Shown one piece after another: positions 1 to 8,036 of a stretch of 64,000 bases of DNA. Origin of the DNA: a virus; IMG/VR virus record IMGVR_UViG_3300032213_003144, positions 62,001 to 126,000 of that record; one strand, written 5' to 3'. Positions within the stretch are counted from its first letter, which is position 1. Each line of letters begins with the position of its first letter. A program made the position numbers and the translations under genes. The notes beneath the pieces are model-generated. The model ran no database searches and was not told the origin of the DNA. It saw only the letters and a list, made by a program, of their open reading frames with translations.

Positions 1-672
1 CCAACCGCAATGTTTACTGCTAGTTCTGTCACTGGTACGGCATTGCAAGATGGAACAGTAACTTTGGCAAAAATTGCCTCAGCAACAGCCGGACAAGCTA
101 TTGTCTACAACTCGTCAAACGTTCCAACAGCAACAACCGTCACAGGAGACGTAACAATTTCTAGTGCTGGCGTTACGGCAATAGCATCTGGCGTGATAGT
201 CAATGCAGATATCAACGCTTCCGCCGCAATTACTAATACCAAGATTGCTGGGACAGCAGTAACTCTTGCGGATTCTGGAACGGTTACCTCAGCAATGATT
301 GCTGACTCAACAATAGTTGACGGAGATATAAGTTCATCTGCAGATATTGCTCGCGGAAAGATTGCAGACCTAATCACAAATGCCCAAGGTGCTTCGTATA
401 CCCTCGTTCTTGCCGACAAAAACAAAGTTGTAGAAATGAATGTTGCTGTAGCAAATAATTTAAGCGTCCCATCAAACACGACTGTTGCATTTCCTATTGG
501 CACACAAATAATTGTTATCCAAACAGGGGCAGGACAAACAACACTTCTTGGTGATTCTGGCGTAACCATAAATGGAACACCAGGAACAAAACTCCGCGCC
601 CAGTGGTCTGGCGTGACCCTTATCAAACGAGCGACTAATACGTGGGTTGCACTAGGCGACCTATCGGCATAA
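1..672 (+). CDS. Tail fibre protein, C-terminal part (5' end outside window)
   Basis: The frame is open to the first base, so the true start lies upstream; the first internal Met is at position 10. The visible part is made of imperfect short repeats rich in Ala/Thr/Ile/Asp of the type IADSTIVDGDI, which form beta-structured shafts in phage tail fibres. The last 100 residues form a separate beta-rich tip ending in a Trp-containing segment (TWVALGDL). A second protein with the same repeat style sits on the opposite strand at 22802-23773. The FN3 gene follows after 3 nt, so the two are probably cotranscribed. Role inferred: host-surface binding or fibre shaft. Confidence 0.8.
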   Translation, partial: PTAMFTASSVTGTALQDGTVTLAKIASATAGQAIVYNSSNVPTATTVTGDVTISSAGVTAIASGVIVNADINASAAITNTKIAGTAVTLADSGTVTSAMIADSTIVDGDISSSADIARGKIADLITNAQGASYTLVLADKNKVVEMNVAVANNLSVPSNTTVAFPIGTQIIVIQTGAGQTTLLGDSGVTINGTPGTKLRAQWSGVTLIKRATNTWVALGDLSA

Positions 673-675
673 ACC

Positions 676-1401
676 ATGGTTGCACTAAAAGACGTTGGAG
701 GTAAGGAACCAGGCGCACCAATAAATGTGACCGCCACAAATGGTGCTACTGGAAACGCTATTGTTTCTTTCACTCCAAATGGAACCGGAAAAGGAACCCC
801 CACATTTCAGGTTCTTTCAAGTGCTGGACACACAGCATCCGGCGCATCTAGCCCCATCACCGTTACCGGCCTAACTGGCGGAACAAGCTATACGTATCAG
901 GTTAGGTGTGTTTCTAACGGCATCACCGGTCCGTATTCATTGCCGTCGGGAAGTGTTACTTCTGGTTTGGCACCAGGCGCGCCAACTGGTGTTACTGCAA
1001 CGGCAGGCAACGCATTGGCAACAGTTGCATACACTGCTGGTGCCGCTGGAACAACTGCTTCAACATTTACAGCCACCTCAACACCGGGCAGCTTTACTGG
1101 GGTTGGCGCATCTCCGATAACGGTCAGCGGTTTGGCAAACGGAACCCCTTACACATTTACGGTTACCGCATCAAACAGTTTTGGCTCAGCAATATCGGCT
1201 GCATCAAACTCCGTAACTCCAGTAGCGCCCCCATACTTTCCTCCTTACTTCCCACCCTTTTTCCCACCGTTCTTCCCTCCGTTCTTTCCTCCATTCTTTC
1301 CACCGTTCTTCCCTCCATTCTTTCCGCCATTTTTCCCTCCATTCTTCCCTCCATTCTTCCCTCCTTTCTTCCCGCCAGGTTTTGGTCCAGGTTTCAAATA
1401 G
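676..1401 (+). CDS. Fibronectin type III protein with Pro/Phe tetrapeptide-repeat tail
   Basis: 241 residues. Two FN3 domains are seen at about residues 12-97 and 101-183, each with the repeated APxxVTAT opening and the GLxxGTxYTxxVxxxxxxG strand pattern. Residues 185-232 are twelve tandem tetrapeptides (two PPYF, ten PPFF), followed by PPGFGPGFK. FN3 domains decorate many phage virion proteins and bind carbohydrate or cell surfaces. The Pro repeat is unusual. The gene sits 3 nt after a tail fibre and 14 nt before a prolyl-4-hydroxylase-like gene, so it is a plausible substrate for Pro or Tyr modification (inference). The FN3 call is firm; the role is not. Confidence 0.8.
   Translation: MVALKDVGGKEPGAPINVTATNGATGNAIVSFTPNGTGKGTPTFQVLSSAGHTASGASSPITVTGLTGGTSYTYQVRCVSNGITGPYSLPSGSVTSGLAPGAPTGVTATAGNALATVAYTAGAAGTTASTFTATSTPGSFTGVGASPITVSGLANGTPYTFTVTASNSFGSAISAASNSVTPVAPPYFPPYFPPFFPPFFPPFFPPFFPPFFPPFFPPFFPPFFPPFFPPFFPPGFGPGFK
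1228..1371 (+). repeat. 12 x 12-nt repeat encoding PP(F/Y)F
   Basis: Twelve in-frame 12-nt units encode Pro-Pro-Tyr/Phe-Phe. Synonymous codons vary freely between units (cct, cca, ccg and ccc for Pro; ttt and ttc for Phe), so the protein pattern, rather than recent DNA slippage, appears to be maintained. A partial unit PPGF follows. Confidence 0.9.
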
Positions 1402-1415
1402 AAACAAAATAAAAA

Positions 1416-2039
1416 ATGAATTACCGAGAACTGGTTTTTGATTTAGAAAGCCTGCCGTCTGCCGACCCATCAAATATAGTCATCAAAGAAAATTTTATAA
1501 GCATAGAACACCTTGCAGAAATAATGGATTACTGTAAATCTGCAGAGTACTGGGAGTCAAGAAGTCCACTAGGTTCTGACAGTATTCATATGCCAGAATT
1601 CATTCGAAAGAATTCTCCAAAAGTGTTCTCAATCATGCAGCAATACGTGGATAACGTTCAGTATGAAGTTGAATATAAATTTGGTAGGAAACTTGAAAAA
1701 ACACAACCAGGAATACGAAAATGGTATCCAGGCGAGTATCAGGATTTGCATGCTGATGGAGAGACTTCTAGTGGGTGGCCTGGATATAACTACATCGTAG
1801 ATTACGGGTCAATAATTTATTTGAACGAAGAGTACGAAGGCGGAGAGCTATTTTTCCCAAAATATGACCTATGTATTAAACCAAATCCAGGAACTCTGGT
1901 TTTCTTCCCATCAACAAACATGTATGCTCACGGCGTTACGGAAATTATGGATGGGGTAAGGTACACATCCCCACATTTTTGGACACCAGTAAAGCACAGG
2001 CTATTAATGGAAATGGCTGTAATGGATGAGCAAAAATAA
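1416..2039 (+). CDS. 2OG-Fe(II) oxygenase, prolyl-4-hydroxylase-like
   Basis: 207 residues with the jelly-roll oxygenase signature. The iron triad is H112, D114 (LHADGE) and H172 (AHGV), and R182 (GVRYTSP) should bind 2-oxoglutarate. Between them lies the typical YLNEEYEGGELFFP strand and a KPNPGTLVFFPS turn. Such enzymes couple decarboxylation of 2OG to hydroxylation of a protein side chain or small molecule. It is the first gene after the Pro-rich FN3 protein (14 nt gap) and overlaps the next sulfotransferase by 14 nt, implying a translationally coupled modification cassette. The substrate cannot be read from sequence. Confidence 0.88.
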   Translation: MNYRELVFDLESLPSADPSNIVIKENFISIEHLAEIMDYCKSAEYWESRSPLGSDSIHMPEFIRKNSPKVFSIMQQYVDNVQYEVEYKFGRKLEKTQPGIRKWYPGEYQDLHADGETSSGWPGYNYIVDYGSIIYLNEEYEGGELFFPKYDLCIKPNPGTLVFFPSTNMYAHGVTEIMDGVRYTSPHFWTPVKHRLLMEMAVMDEQK

Positions 2040-2781
2040 ACATTTATATTTTTTGCATATACCAAAGACGTCTGGAACAAAGATGCAGCACGACATACTC
2101 GCTGCATCAAAAAGTATAAATAAAGCAAAAGTTTACATACCAGGTGACTTCGAGTTTGTATTTAATCCAGAAATAGCCAATTCGTACAATATAATTTGCG
2201 GGCACTTCGCTCGCAATCCGATAGATGTTATCAATGGACTTACGACCTTCTCGATGATAAGGGAGCCATTTGACCAGTATTTAAGTTTGGCTAAATACGC
2301 AGCCGCACAATCCGGTGTTAAGTTTAGTGAAGAATTTTTAGATTTATTCCTTAGTAATGACAATGAATTCAACACACAGTTCGAAGGTATGTCTGGATGC
2401 GACAACCCTCAGTCTTGTTTTTTATTTTCAAAAATTGCATGTATTGAACATCAATCACCCGTAGATTCGTATGGTAATTTACCTGAATCAAAATATCAAT
2501 CATTTTTTGTGGAAAAGCCAACGTCTTATTCTGAGTTAAGCGAAAGATTGGACGGAATAATGATAGGGACTACAGAAAACAGGGCCCTCCTCGTTGAGAG
2601 AGTAAACAATATTCTATTTAATTTATATGGGATTAAAATGGCGCATAGTAATTCGGTAATCAATTCCACGCCGAAGCCGACATTCAAAATAAGCAAAAAA
2701 CACAAATCGAAGATACTCGAAAAAACCGAAATAGACATCGAGTTGTACACAAAAATAAAAGAACTAGAAAATGAACTTTAG
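2026..2781 (+). CDS. Sulfotransferase family protein (copy 1)
   Basis: 251 residues. The N-terminal LHIPKTSGT (residues 10-18) matches the PAPS 5'-phosphosulfate loop of Golgi-type/bacterial sulfotransferases. ICGHF (57-61) and MIREPFDQYLS (77-87, R79 and S87) match the next strand and the 3'-phosphate-binding site. It should move sulfate from PAPS to a hydroxyl of a sugar or protein. It overlaps the upstream 2OG oxygenase by 14 nt and the next sulfotransferase by 11 nt. A hydroxylase next to a sulfotransferase suggests that a newly made hydroxyl could be sulfated (inference). Acceptor unknown. Confidence 0.8.
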   Translation: MSKNKHLYFLHIPKTSGTKMQHDILAASKSINKAKVYIPGDFEFVFNPEIANSYNIICGHFARNPIDVINGLTTFSMIREPFDQYLSLAKYAAAQSGVKFSEEFLDLFLSNDNEFNTQFEGMSGCDNPQSCFLFSKIACIEHQSPVDSYGNLPESKYQSFFVEKPTSYSELSERLDGIMIGTTENRALLVERVNNILFNLYGIKMAHSNSVINSTPKPTFKISKKHKSKILEKTEIDIELYTKIKELENEL

Positions 2782-3511
2782 AAAACTATATCACCTGCAC
2801 ATACCAAGGACATCTGGGTTTGGAATTGCTAATGCATTAGAGAAAACATTTTCCAAGCAGGGTTTTGGTCTCCACAAACCAACACAAGATGTAATTTTTT
2901 CCGAAGAGTCATATACTCACTTTCCATACGTATCTGGTCATTTTGCAAAAAATCCGATTGCAAATAATGCAGACGCTTTTGAAGTTTTTTCAATAGTCAG
3001 AGACCCAGTGGAACACTACGTGAGCATTGCCGCACATGTCTCCGAAAGCACCGATTTTGAAATGTCAAACGAATTCATGGACGATTTCATGTATGGAAAT
3101 GTAACCCCTTTTGGGGCCAACGAACTATTCTCAAATTCGGGGAATATACAGTCAAAAATGCTATTTTGCAGGATTGCTTTTGTGGATAAGTCTTTTGTTT
3201 CGCTCAGAGATAGTGATGTTGTAAACGAGAAAAATATGGTTTTTATAGAAAATGACATGCCAAACGAAAATGAAATAAAAGACTTAATTGGTTCCATGAA
3301 TCTATTCGCCCTACCAGATAGGGGGATGGCGATTGATTGGCTCAAAGCAAACGTGCTTAAGTCGCATGGTTTTTCTTTAGATAAATCAATTTATTACATA
3401 ACGAATTGCTCGAAAAAAAACGGGTTTAAACCAGACATAACCCACATAAAGGAAATAAAACGGCGCTCAGAAATAGACGAATACCTATATAGGTTAGTAA
3501 AAGAACGATAA
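2771..3511 (+). CDS. Sulfotransferase family protein (copy 2)
   Basis: 246 residues, a divergent paralogue of the preceding gene. LHIPRTSG (residues 9-16) is the 5'-phosphosulfate loop, VSGHF (54-58) the following strand, and SIVRDPVEHYVS (74-85, R77 and S85) the 3'-phosphate site. The start ATG lies inside the end of copy 1 (11-nt overlap), so the pair is probably coupled in translation. Both copies keep the cofactor residues, so the pair probably acts on different acceptors or as a heteromer; this is inference. Confidence 0.78.
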   Translation: MNFRKLYHLHIPRTSGFGIANALEKTFSKQGFGLHKPTQDVIFSEESYTHFPYVSGHFAKNPIANNADAFEVFSIVRDPVEHYVSIAAHVSESTDFEMSNEFMDDFMYGNVTPFGANELFSNSGNIQSKMLFCRIAFVDKSFVSLRDSDVVNEKNMVFIENDMPNENEIKDLIGSMNLFALPDRGMAIDWLKANVLKSHGFSLDKSIYYITNCSKKNGFKPDITHIKEIKRRSEIDEYLYRLVKER

Positions 3512-3529
3512 TTTGATAGTGTTGCAAGT

Positions 3530-4156
3530 ATGTCGCCAACCGAAAAATCACCATGGAATATACAGCCAGGACACTTTGGGGATGGTCCAGAGAACATACA
3601 CGTCTTTGAAAATTTTATAGATGAAGAAGATTTAAGGGTTGTTCAAGATTTCTGCCCAACAATAAACGAGTGGAATAACTCAAAAGAGAGCGTTTACGCC
3701 GAAGATGGAACATGCCTTTATAACGCTGATTACTGGAATGACAGGCAATGCAGCAGTGATATTCTACAAAGACTCTCCATGCCGGTTTTTAAAATAATTG
3801 ATAAATATATTACAAAGATGCAGTTAGAGCTTGAGAGAATCTACGACCTACGGTTATCTCCACGCCCACCGGTCATCATGAAGTGGAGGCCAGGAATTGA
3901 ACAGCGGCCTCACGCCGACAAGCAACTCAATAATGGTGAACCAAATGCATTCGTTGACTACGATTTGAATTCTTTGTTTTACTACAACGACGATTTTGAA
4001 GGCGGAGAACTTTATTACCCGCAACACGACTTGACCATAAAACCGAAACCCGGATTGGCTATTGCTCACCCAGGAGACGTTAATTATTTACATGGAGTCA
4101 CCTTGGTTACCAAGGGGTATAGGTACACAACACCATCGTTTTACACTGTGCTGTAA
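3530..4156 (+). CDS. 2OG-Fe(II) oxygenase
   Basis: 208 residues. The iron triad is H128, D130 (RPHADK) and H188 (YLHGV), with R198 (GYRYTTP) for 2OG. The middle strand YYNDDFEGGELYYP and turn KPKPGLAI are closely similar to the 1416-2039 protein, so the two are probably paralogues. It follows the second sulfotransferase by 18 nt and is followed after 3 nt by another oxygenase. Probably hydroxylates a protein or small molecule; substrate unknown. Confidence 0.87.
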   Translation: MSPTEKSPWNIQPGHFGDGPENIHVFENFIDEEDLRVVQDFCPTINEWNNSKESVYAEDGTCLYNADYWNDRQCSSDILQRLSMPVFKIIDKYITKMQLELERIYDLRLSPRPPVIMKWRPGIEQRPHADKQLNNGEPNAFVDYDLNSLFYYNDDFEGGELYYPQHDLTIKPKPGLAIAHPGDVNYLHGVTLVTKGYRYTTPSFYTVL

Positions 4157-4159
4157 GCA

Positions 4160-4687
4160 ATGATTTTAATTCAAAAGAATTTTATAAAACCAAAAGAATC
4201 TGACCTAATCCTTGATTCGATTAAGGAGATAGGTTTGCCGCCCAACCTTGCAGAAGATGACCACTCAACCGGCTATTACAGCAAATCCGCCTTACTAGAG
4301 TCCGACGTCTTCGCATACGGAATATTCAATGAGGTATGCGAGCGAGTTTTGGGTTTAGCAGAAAAAGTATTTGATTTAAGCCTAGAACTAGACCAAGCCA
4401 CCCTCATTAAGGTCATTCCTGGAAATATAAGCGAAGAACACGCGGATAGTCAAAACCTTGACGGAACCCCCAAAACGGGCTGTAGTAATTTTCGTATTTC
4501 GGCAGTTGCGTACCTAAATGATGATTTCACTGGTGGGGACCTAGTTTTCCCGACAATGGAACACAGATACAAACCAGTCCCAGGGGATTGTGTAATATTC
4601 CCAAGTCATTTACAATATAGCCACTATGTGGATAGCGTCTTTAGCGGGGAACGAATAAGTTTGGCAATGTGGTTCTCCGGAGTATGA
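4160..4687 (+). CDS. 2OG-Fe(II) oxygenase, short form
   Basis: 175 residues, nearly just the catalytic jelly roll. The triad is H94, D96 (EEHADS) and H155 (YSHYV), with R165 (GERISLAMWF) as 2OG ligand. The strand AYLNDDFTGGDLVFP and turn KPVPGDCVIFPS are typical. The N terminus begins directly with the first beta strand (MILIQKNFI), without the extra helix bundle seen in the larger paralogues. It lies in the tight plus-strand cassette, 3 nt after one oxygenase and 7 nt before another. Confidence 0.85.
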   Translation: MILIQKNFIKPKESDLILDSIKEIGLPPNLAEDDHSTGYYSKSALLESDVFAYGIFNEVCERVLGLAEKVFDLSLELDQATLIKVIPGNISEEHADSQNLDGTPKTGCSNFRISAVAYLNDDFTGGDLVFPTMEHRYKPVPGDCVIFPSHLQYSHYVDSVFSGERISLAMWFSGV

Positions 4688-4694
4688 TGAGACA

Positions 4695-5426
4695 ATGAGA
4701 AACATTGATGTCGAGTACATAGGTGACCCCAAAGCTGGGTTTTTGGTTTATAGAAACATACTTACCGAAGACCTTAGAATTCCAGAACGCCTAGAAGCAA
4801 CAATAGGCGACAGCACCACTCCTCCTTATTCGTGGATGCAGGCCCTTGTCGGTGATGGTCAAGTAATGAAGGATTACAGGGATTGCGTTGACTGCAAGAT
4901 GAGCCCGGCACATTTTCAAAACTGTCCAGAGCAATACTCAGAACTCATCAACATATACAACGACACTGTCGTTGGATTGACTGCTTGCTTGCAAGATTAC
5001 GAATCCAGGTACAACATACGTATGGACTTCATGGAAGCAATCAACTACGTCCGATACAACGAGGGTCAGCACTTCAATGTTCACGCCGACCACGGTTTTT
5101 CATACGTCTGCACCGTGTCTTCGGTCATGTATCTTAACGATGATTACGACGGCGGCGAGCTTTGGTTTCCGTACTTAGATGTTACGTTTAAGCCTAAATA
5201 CGGAGACATAGTTTTATTTCCGTCAACATTCATCTATTCTCATGCATCCAAACCTGTCACCAGGGGAACCAAGTATGCAGCTGTAACCATGTTTGACTAC
5301 AACGACAGGTTCCATAAACAGTGGAAGGGCTACGGCAAGAACATAGACGGAACCGACGCTGAATACGGACCCGGAATCGTTAGCCCAACGGCAAACCAAG
5401 TCGAAAGATTTGTATTCAAAAAATGA
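4695..5426 (+). CDS. 2OG-Fe(II) oxygenase with Lys as likely 2OG ligand
   Basis: 243 residues. The triad is H130, D132 (NVHADHG) and H183 (YSHAS). The usual Arg eight to ten residues further on is Lys (K193 in RGTKYAAV), as in animal and plant prolyl-4-hydroxylases. The N-terminal half has extra Cys residues (DCVDCK, 63-68). Its closest relative in the window is the minus-strand gene 20607-21272, which shares the (I/T)KY...VTMFDYN tail and the long helical N-terminus. It overlaps the next gene by 4 nt (ATGA). Confidence 0.86.
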   Translation: MRNIDVEYIGDPKAGFLVYRNILTEDLRIPERLEATIGDSTTPPYSWMQALVGDGQVMKDYRDCVDCKMSPAHFQNCPEQYSELINIYNDTVVGLTACLQDYESRYNIRMDFMEAINYVRYNEGQHFNVHADHGFSYVCTVSSVMYLNDDYDGGELWFPYLDVTFKPKYGDIVLFPSTFIYSHASKPVTRGTKYAAVTMFDYNDRFHKQWKGYGKNIDGTDAEYGPGIVSPTANQVERFVFKK

Positions 5427-6124
5427 CAAAATTATTTCTTAAACAAACACATCAGAGCCCACCACTCATACAACAGTCGAGGATTAAGCGTGACTGGATG
5501 GACGCTACTTATAATAAACACGCCTATCAATGTCTTCCAATGACGGTAGCCAATGTGTATGGATGGGAGTTGATTCTCGAAGAGGACCTAGTTGTTCAAT
5601 GGGATGGCGGGAATACTCCACCGACAATTATCTCTGGGGAGACGACCTCCTCTGGTCGGGTTCAGGCAATATCTTCGATAATCGGAATGATTTCAATAAA
5701 TATGGGCTGGGTAATAAATACAGAAGAGGGATACAACACCTGGATTTCTGGTTCGCCGAATTACTTCTTGGACGGAGCGGTTCCATTAACTGCAACAATT
5801 CCTAGTCATTGGTGGCCAGACGAATCCCAGATGAATTGGAAGATAACCAAAATTGGAGAGCCGGTAACATTTGCGGCGGGAACCCCATTTTGTTTTTTTA
5901 ATATCTACGACAACTCGATACTCGAGAATGTTGAGATTGTTCGGTCAAGTCTTTGGAGCGACCCTGAGCTCGTTGCGTCTCGCATGAAATACGGGGAAAT
6001 GAAGGCAAAAAATAATGTTGAAAAGCCGTGGACGTGGACAAAAGGTATTCGTACAGGTCTTGACGCGGACGGTAAACAAATAGGGCCTACATTCACTGGT
6101 CTGCCAAAACTAGCCAATCCATAG
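5423..6124 (+). CDS. DUF6065 family protein
   Basis: 233 residues. It shows the recognisable pattern of the DUF6065 family as I know it: WMDATYNKHAYQCLPM near residue 24, ANVYGWEL, a WDGG segment, GYNTWISGSPN, and MNWKITKIGEPVTFAAGTPF with FCFFNI. Family members are single-domain beta-rich proteins of unknown function often found near oxygenases or secondary-metabolism genes. The start ATG overlaps the stop of the preceding oxygenase (ATGA), so it belongs to the same cassette. No catalytic residue can be named. Probably an accessory or substrate-handling protein (inference). Confidence 0.7.
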   Translation: MTKLFLKQTHQSPPLIQQSRIKRDWMDATYNKHAYQCLPMTVANVYGWELILEEDLVVQWDGGNTPPTIISGETTSSGRVQAISSIIGMISINMGWVINTEEGYNTWISGSPNYFLDGAVPLTATIPSHWWPDESQMNWKITKIGEPVTFAAGTPFCFFNIYDNSILENVEIVRSSLWSDPELVASRMKYGEMKAKNNVEKPWTWTKGIRTGLDADGKQIGPTFTGLPKLANP

Positions 6125-6169
6125 TGTAAAATATGGGTACTTGTCCAAAACTAGTACGACGGAGCAAAC

Positions 6170-6406
6170 ATGAAATTCGAGTCTTCATTTTCAACGCAAG
6201 AGAAGAAACTTATATATCAGCGCACGCTCAAAGACCTGGAAAGACAGCTCATGGAGAGACTTCTTCAAGAGGGCTTTGACCCAGAGACATTTGATGCCGC
6301 AACGTTTGTCCCAAGTAACGACAGCCACGGCATGATTCAGGGACATAGATTTATTCTTGATTTCTTGGCAAAAATAGGAACTGTCAAATCAAGACTGGAA
6401 GAGTAG
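6170..6406 (+). CDS. Small hypothetical protein (78 aa)
   Basis: A 78-residue, mostly helical, charged protein with no recognised motif. The start is supported by a GGAG box 6 nt upstream of the ATG. It opens a run of four short genes with small gaps or overlaps that ends with the methyltransferase-like gene. Size and placement are typical of virion accessory or small regulatory phage proteins, but no function is visible. Confidence 0.6.
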   Translation: MKFESSFSTQEKKLIYQRTLKDLERQLMERLLQEGFDPETFDAATFVPSNDSHGMIQGHRFILDFLAKIGTVKSRLEE

Positions 6407-6415
6407 TATCCACTT

Positions 6416-6649
6416 ATGGCACTTTCTGCAGGACAACTAGCCAAAGCAAAGGCTGAAGCGATTCAAATTCTTGAGTACTCAATCTACACCCTTGCTTTTT
6501 CTCTTGGTATTCAAGACGAAGACCTTCTACCAGACATGGAAAATCCTATAGACATGTCATTGGCGGAGAATAGTTCTCTCGCTGCACAGTACGATGCATA
6601 CGAATGTCTCAAACTGCAATTGGCGGCCCTGGCAAGATTACAGAGTTAG
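6416..6649 (+). CDS. Small hypothetical protein (77 aa)
   Basis: A 77-residue acidic, Ala/Leu-rich helical protein (for example LAKAKAEAIQILEYSIYTLA at residues 8-27). No family recognised. It starts 9 nt after the preceding stop and lies 9 nt before the next start, in the same small-gene run. Confidence 0.6.
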   Translation: MALSAGQLAKAKAEAIQILEYSIYTLAFSLGIQDEDLLPDMENPIDMSLAENSSLAAQYDAYECLKLQLAALARLQS

Positions 6650-6658
6650 CAGGTTGTT

Positions 6659-6970
6659 GTGAGGATAACTCCAGATATTCCGGCAACAATTTCAATTGTA
6701 GAAACTGCCATGGAATCAGGAAGATACGAAATATGTCCTGACATTGAGCCTGAATACCCAAATATTCAGGAGCCAATGCAAAACCCAAACAGAGATAGTC
6801 AGGTCCCTCGTTGGAATCCTAGGTTATTTTCTTTTGAGCTTCCAGATGGGGCTGCATTTTTTTGTGACTTACTTCAATCAAGTGATGCTCAATCACCATG
6901 GGAATCAACACATCAGGGTGATTTTACGAAAAATGAAACAGTAGAGGAGGCTTTCCAGGATGAGAACTAG
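6659..6970 (+). CDS. Hypothetical protein (103 aa), GTG start
   Basis: 103 residues, acidic and Pro-rich (CPDIEPEYPNIQEPMQNPN around 22-40), probably largely extended or disordered. The GTG at 6659 is the only start that uses the whole frame; no strong ribosome site precedes it, so an internal start is possible. The end overlaps the next gene by 11 nt. Function unknown. Confidence 0.5.
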   Translation: MRITPDIPATISIVETAMESGRYEICPDIEPEYPNIQEPMQNPNRDSQVPRWNPRLFSFELPDGAAFFCDLLQSSDAQSPWESTHQGDFTKNETVEEAFQDEN

Positions 6971-7283
6971 AAGTATTGGCGAGGGAAACCTTTATAACGC
7001 TGAATCAGACATGTCGTACCATGAGCAAAAATTAGCTGTTACTTCATATTTAGTTGGGTTTGACCCATCAGACATTGATTCAATGAGAATCGACTATGCC
7101 GTTGTTAAACTGCGAAAACTATGGAACTACTCCAGCGATGTGCGCGGAGACGTCGCTAATTCAACATTTTCTTCAAACAAGATTCATACGTTTTTATCAA
7201 AACAAAATGTCGCGCTAACAGAAGGTGCAAGATACGCGTACTGGAATTACTGTCTTGCAAGGGGTGTGAAAAATGGACAATAG
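6960..7283 (+). CDS. Hypothetical protein (107 aa)
   Basis: 107 residues, predicted helical, no recognised family. A strong ribosome site (GAGGAGG at 6944-6950) lies nine bases before the ATG, inside the previous gene, which supports real expression and coupling. It overlaps the following methyltransferase-like gene by 11 nt. Confidence 0.6.
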   Translation: MRTRSIGEGNLYNAESDMSYHEQKLAVTSYLVGFDPSDIDSMRIDYAVVKLRKLWNYSSDVRGDVANSTFSSNKIHTFLSKQNVALTEGARYAYWNYCLARGVKNGQ

Positions 7284-8031
7284 ACAACTAAGAACAGCTA
7301 TGGCCTCCAGGCTGATTGGGAAAAACCCAATTGAGTCAATTTTCCCCGACAGCACAGAGGAAATACTTTCTCTAATATCAGAAATGGCATCAAATGTCAC
7401 CGAATGGAGAAAGAGCGTAGAAGGACTTACTATGAGTATTGCCGCCCGAGGCGGTAGTGATGGGTGCTGGTACATAGACCTTATTGCAAATTTTCAAACC
7501 GGATTCAAGGAACTTCTTGCAAGGTCCGATGATGCCCTGGCTAGTTACGCCTTTGCAAAATTACCTCAAAAAGCTTTATTTTTTACCCCAGACGCAATGA
7601 CAACAATGTATTCGCTTAAACACGAACATCCAGAAACAGAAATACATTTTGTTAATACCCAGTCGCTTTACAATTATGAAACGTTTGCAAGAGATTCATC
7701 GGTTGTCGGGGGACCAGATTCCTATAGAGACATCGATTACAGTGTTGTCGAAAGAGACGAGATTGGTTCTGGAGATGCTTCAGGTTATGATTTCATCCAG
7801 GTGGCAGCGTGGGATGCAGTTTACGATTTAGAAATACTCAACAAGTGTGTTGATGCTCTATCCAGTAATGGAATTCTCTACGTAATGTCAACTAATCATT
7901 CAGGAAAGATTTATAGAGACGATGCAAAAATGCATCCATACTACGGTGCTCACGAATTGTTGAATAGCAAAGATGGCTATACGTATCACAACTCAGACAC
8001 ATATGGGTTCACGGTATTTACTAAAAAATAA
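7273..8031 (+). CDS. Methyltransferase-like (Rossmann-fold) protein
   Basis: 252 residues. The second half has the strand/helix order of a class I SAM-dependent methyltransferase: KALFFTPDAMTTMYSL near 98 could be motif I (without the usual GxGxG), TEIHFVNTQS the acidic second strand, YDFIQVAAWDAVYD the motif IV region, and NGILYVMSTN the motif VI region. The N-terminal 85 residues are helical and unassigned. The glycine loop is degenerate, so SAM binding is uncertain. It is the last gene of the plus-strand run, 5 nt from the convergent Cfa-like gene. Could equally be a non-enzymatic Rossmann relative. Confidence 0.5.
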   Translation: MDNRQLRTAMASRLIGKNPIESIFPDSTEEILSLISEMASNVTEWRKSVEGLTMSIAARGGSDGCWYIDLIANFQTGFKELLARSDDALASYAFAKLPQKALFFTPDAMTTMYSLKHEHPETEIHFVNTQSLYNYETFARDSSVVGGPDSYRDIDYSVVERDEIGSGDASGYDFIQVAAWDAVYDLEILNKCVDALSSNGILYVMSTNHSGKIYRDDAKMHPYYGAHELLNSKDGYTYHNSDTYGFTVFTKK

Positions 8032-8036
8032 CGTTT

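Noticed and set aside
105-803. Minus-strand open frame of 232 codons opposite the tail fibre
   Set aside because: Overlaps the fibre and FN3 genes completely; composition is that of an antisense shadow of Ala/Thr repeats.
1204-1473. Minus-strand WREEWREE repeat frame
   Set aside because: Antisense translation of the PPFF-coding repeat; the plus frame has FN3 domains and a proper start.
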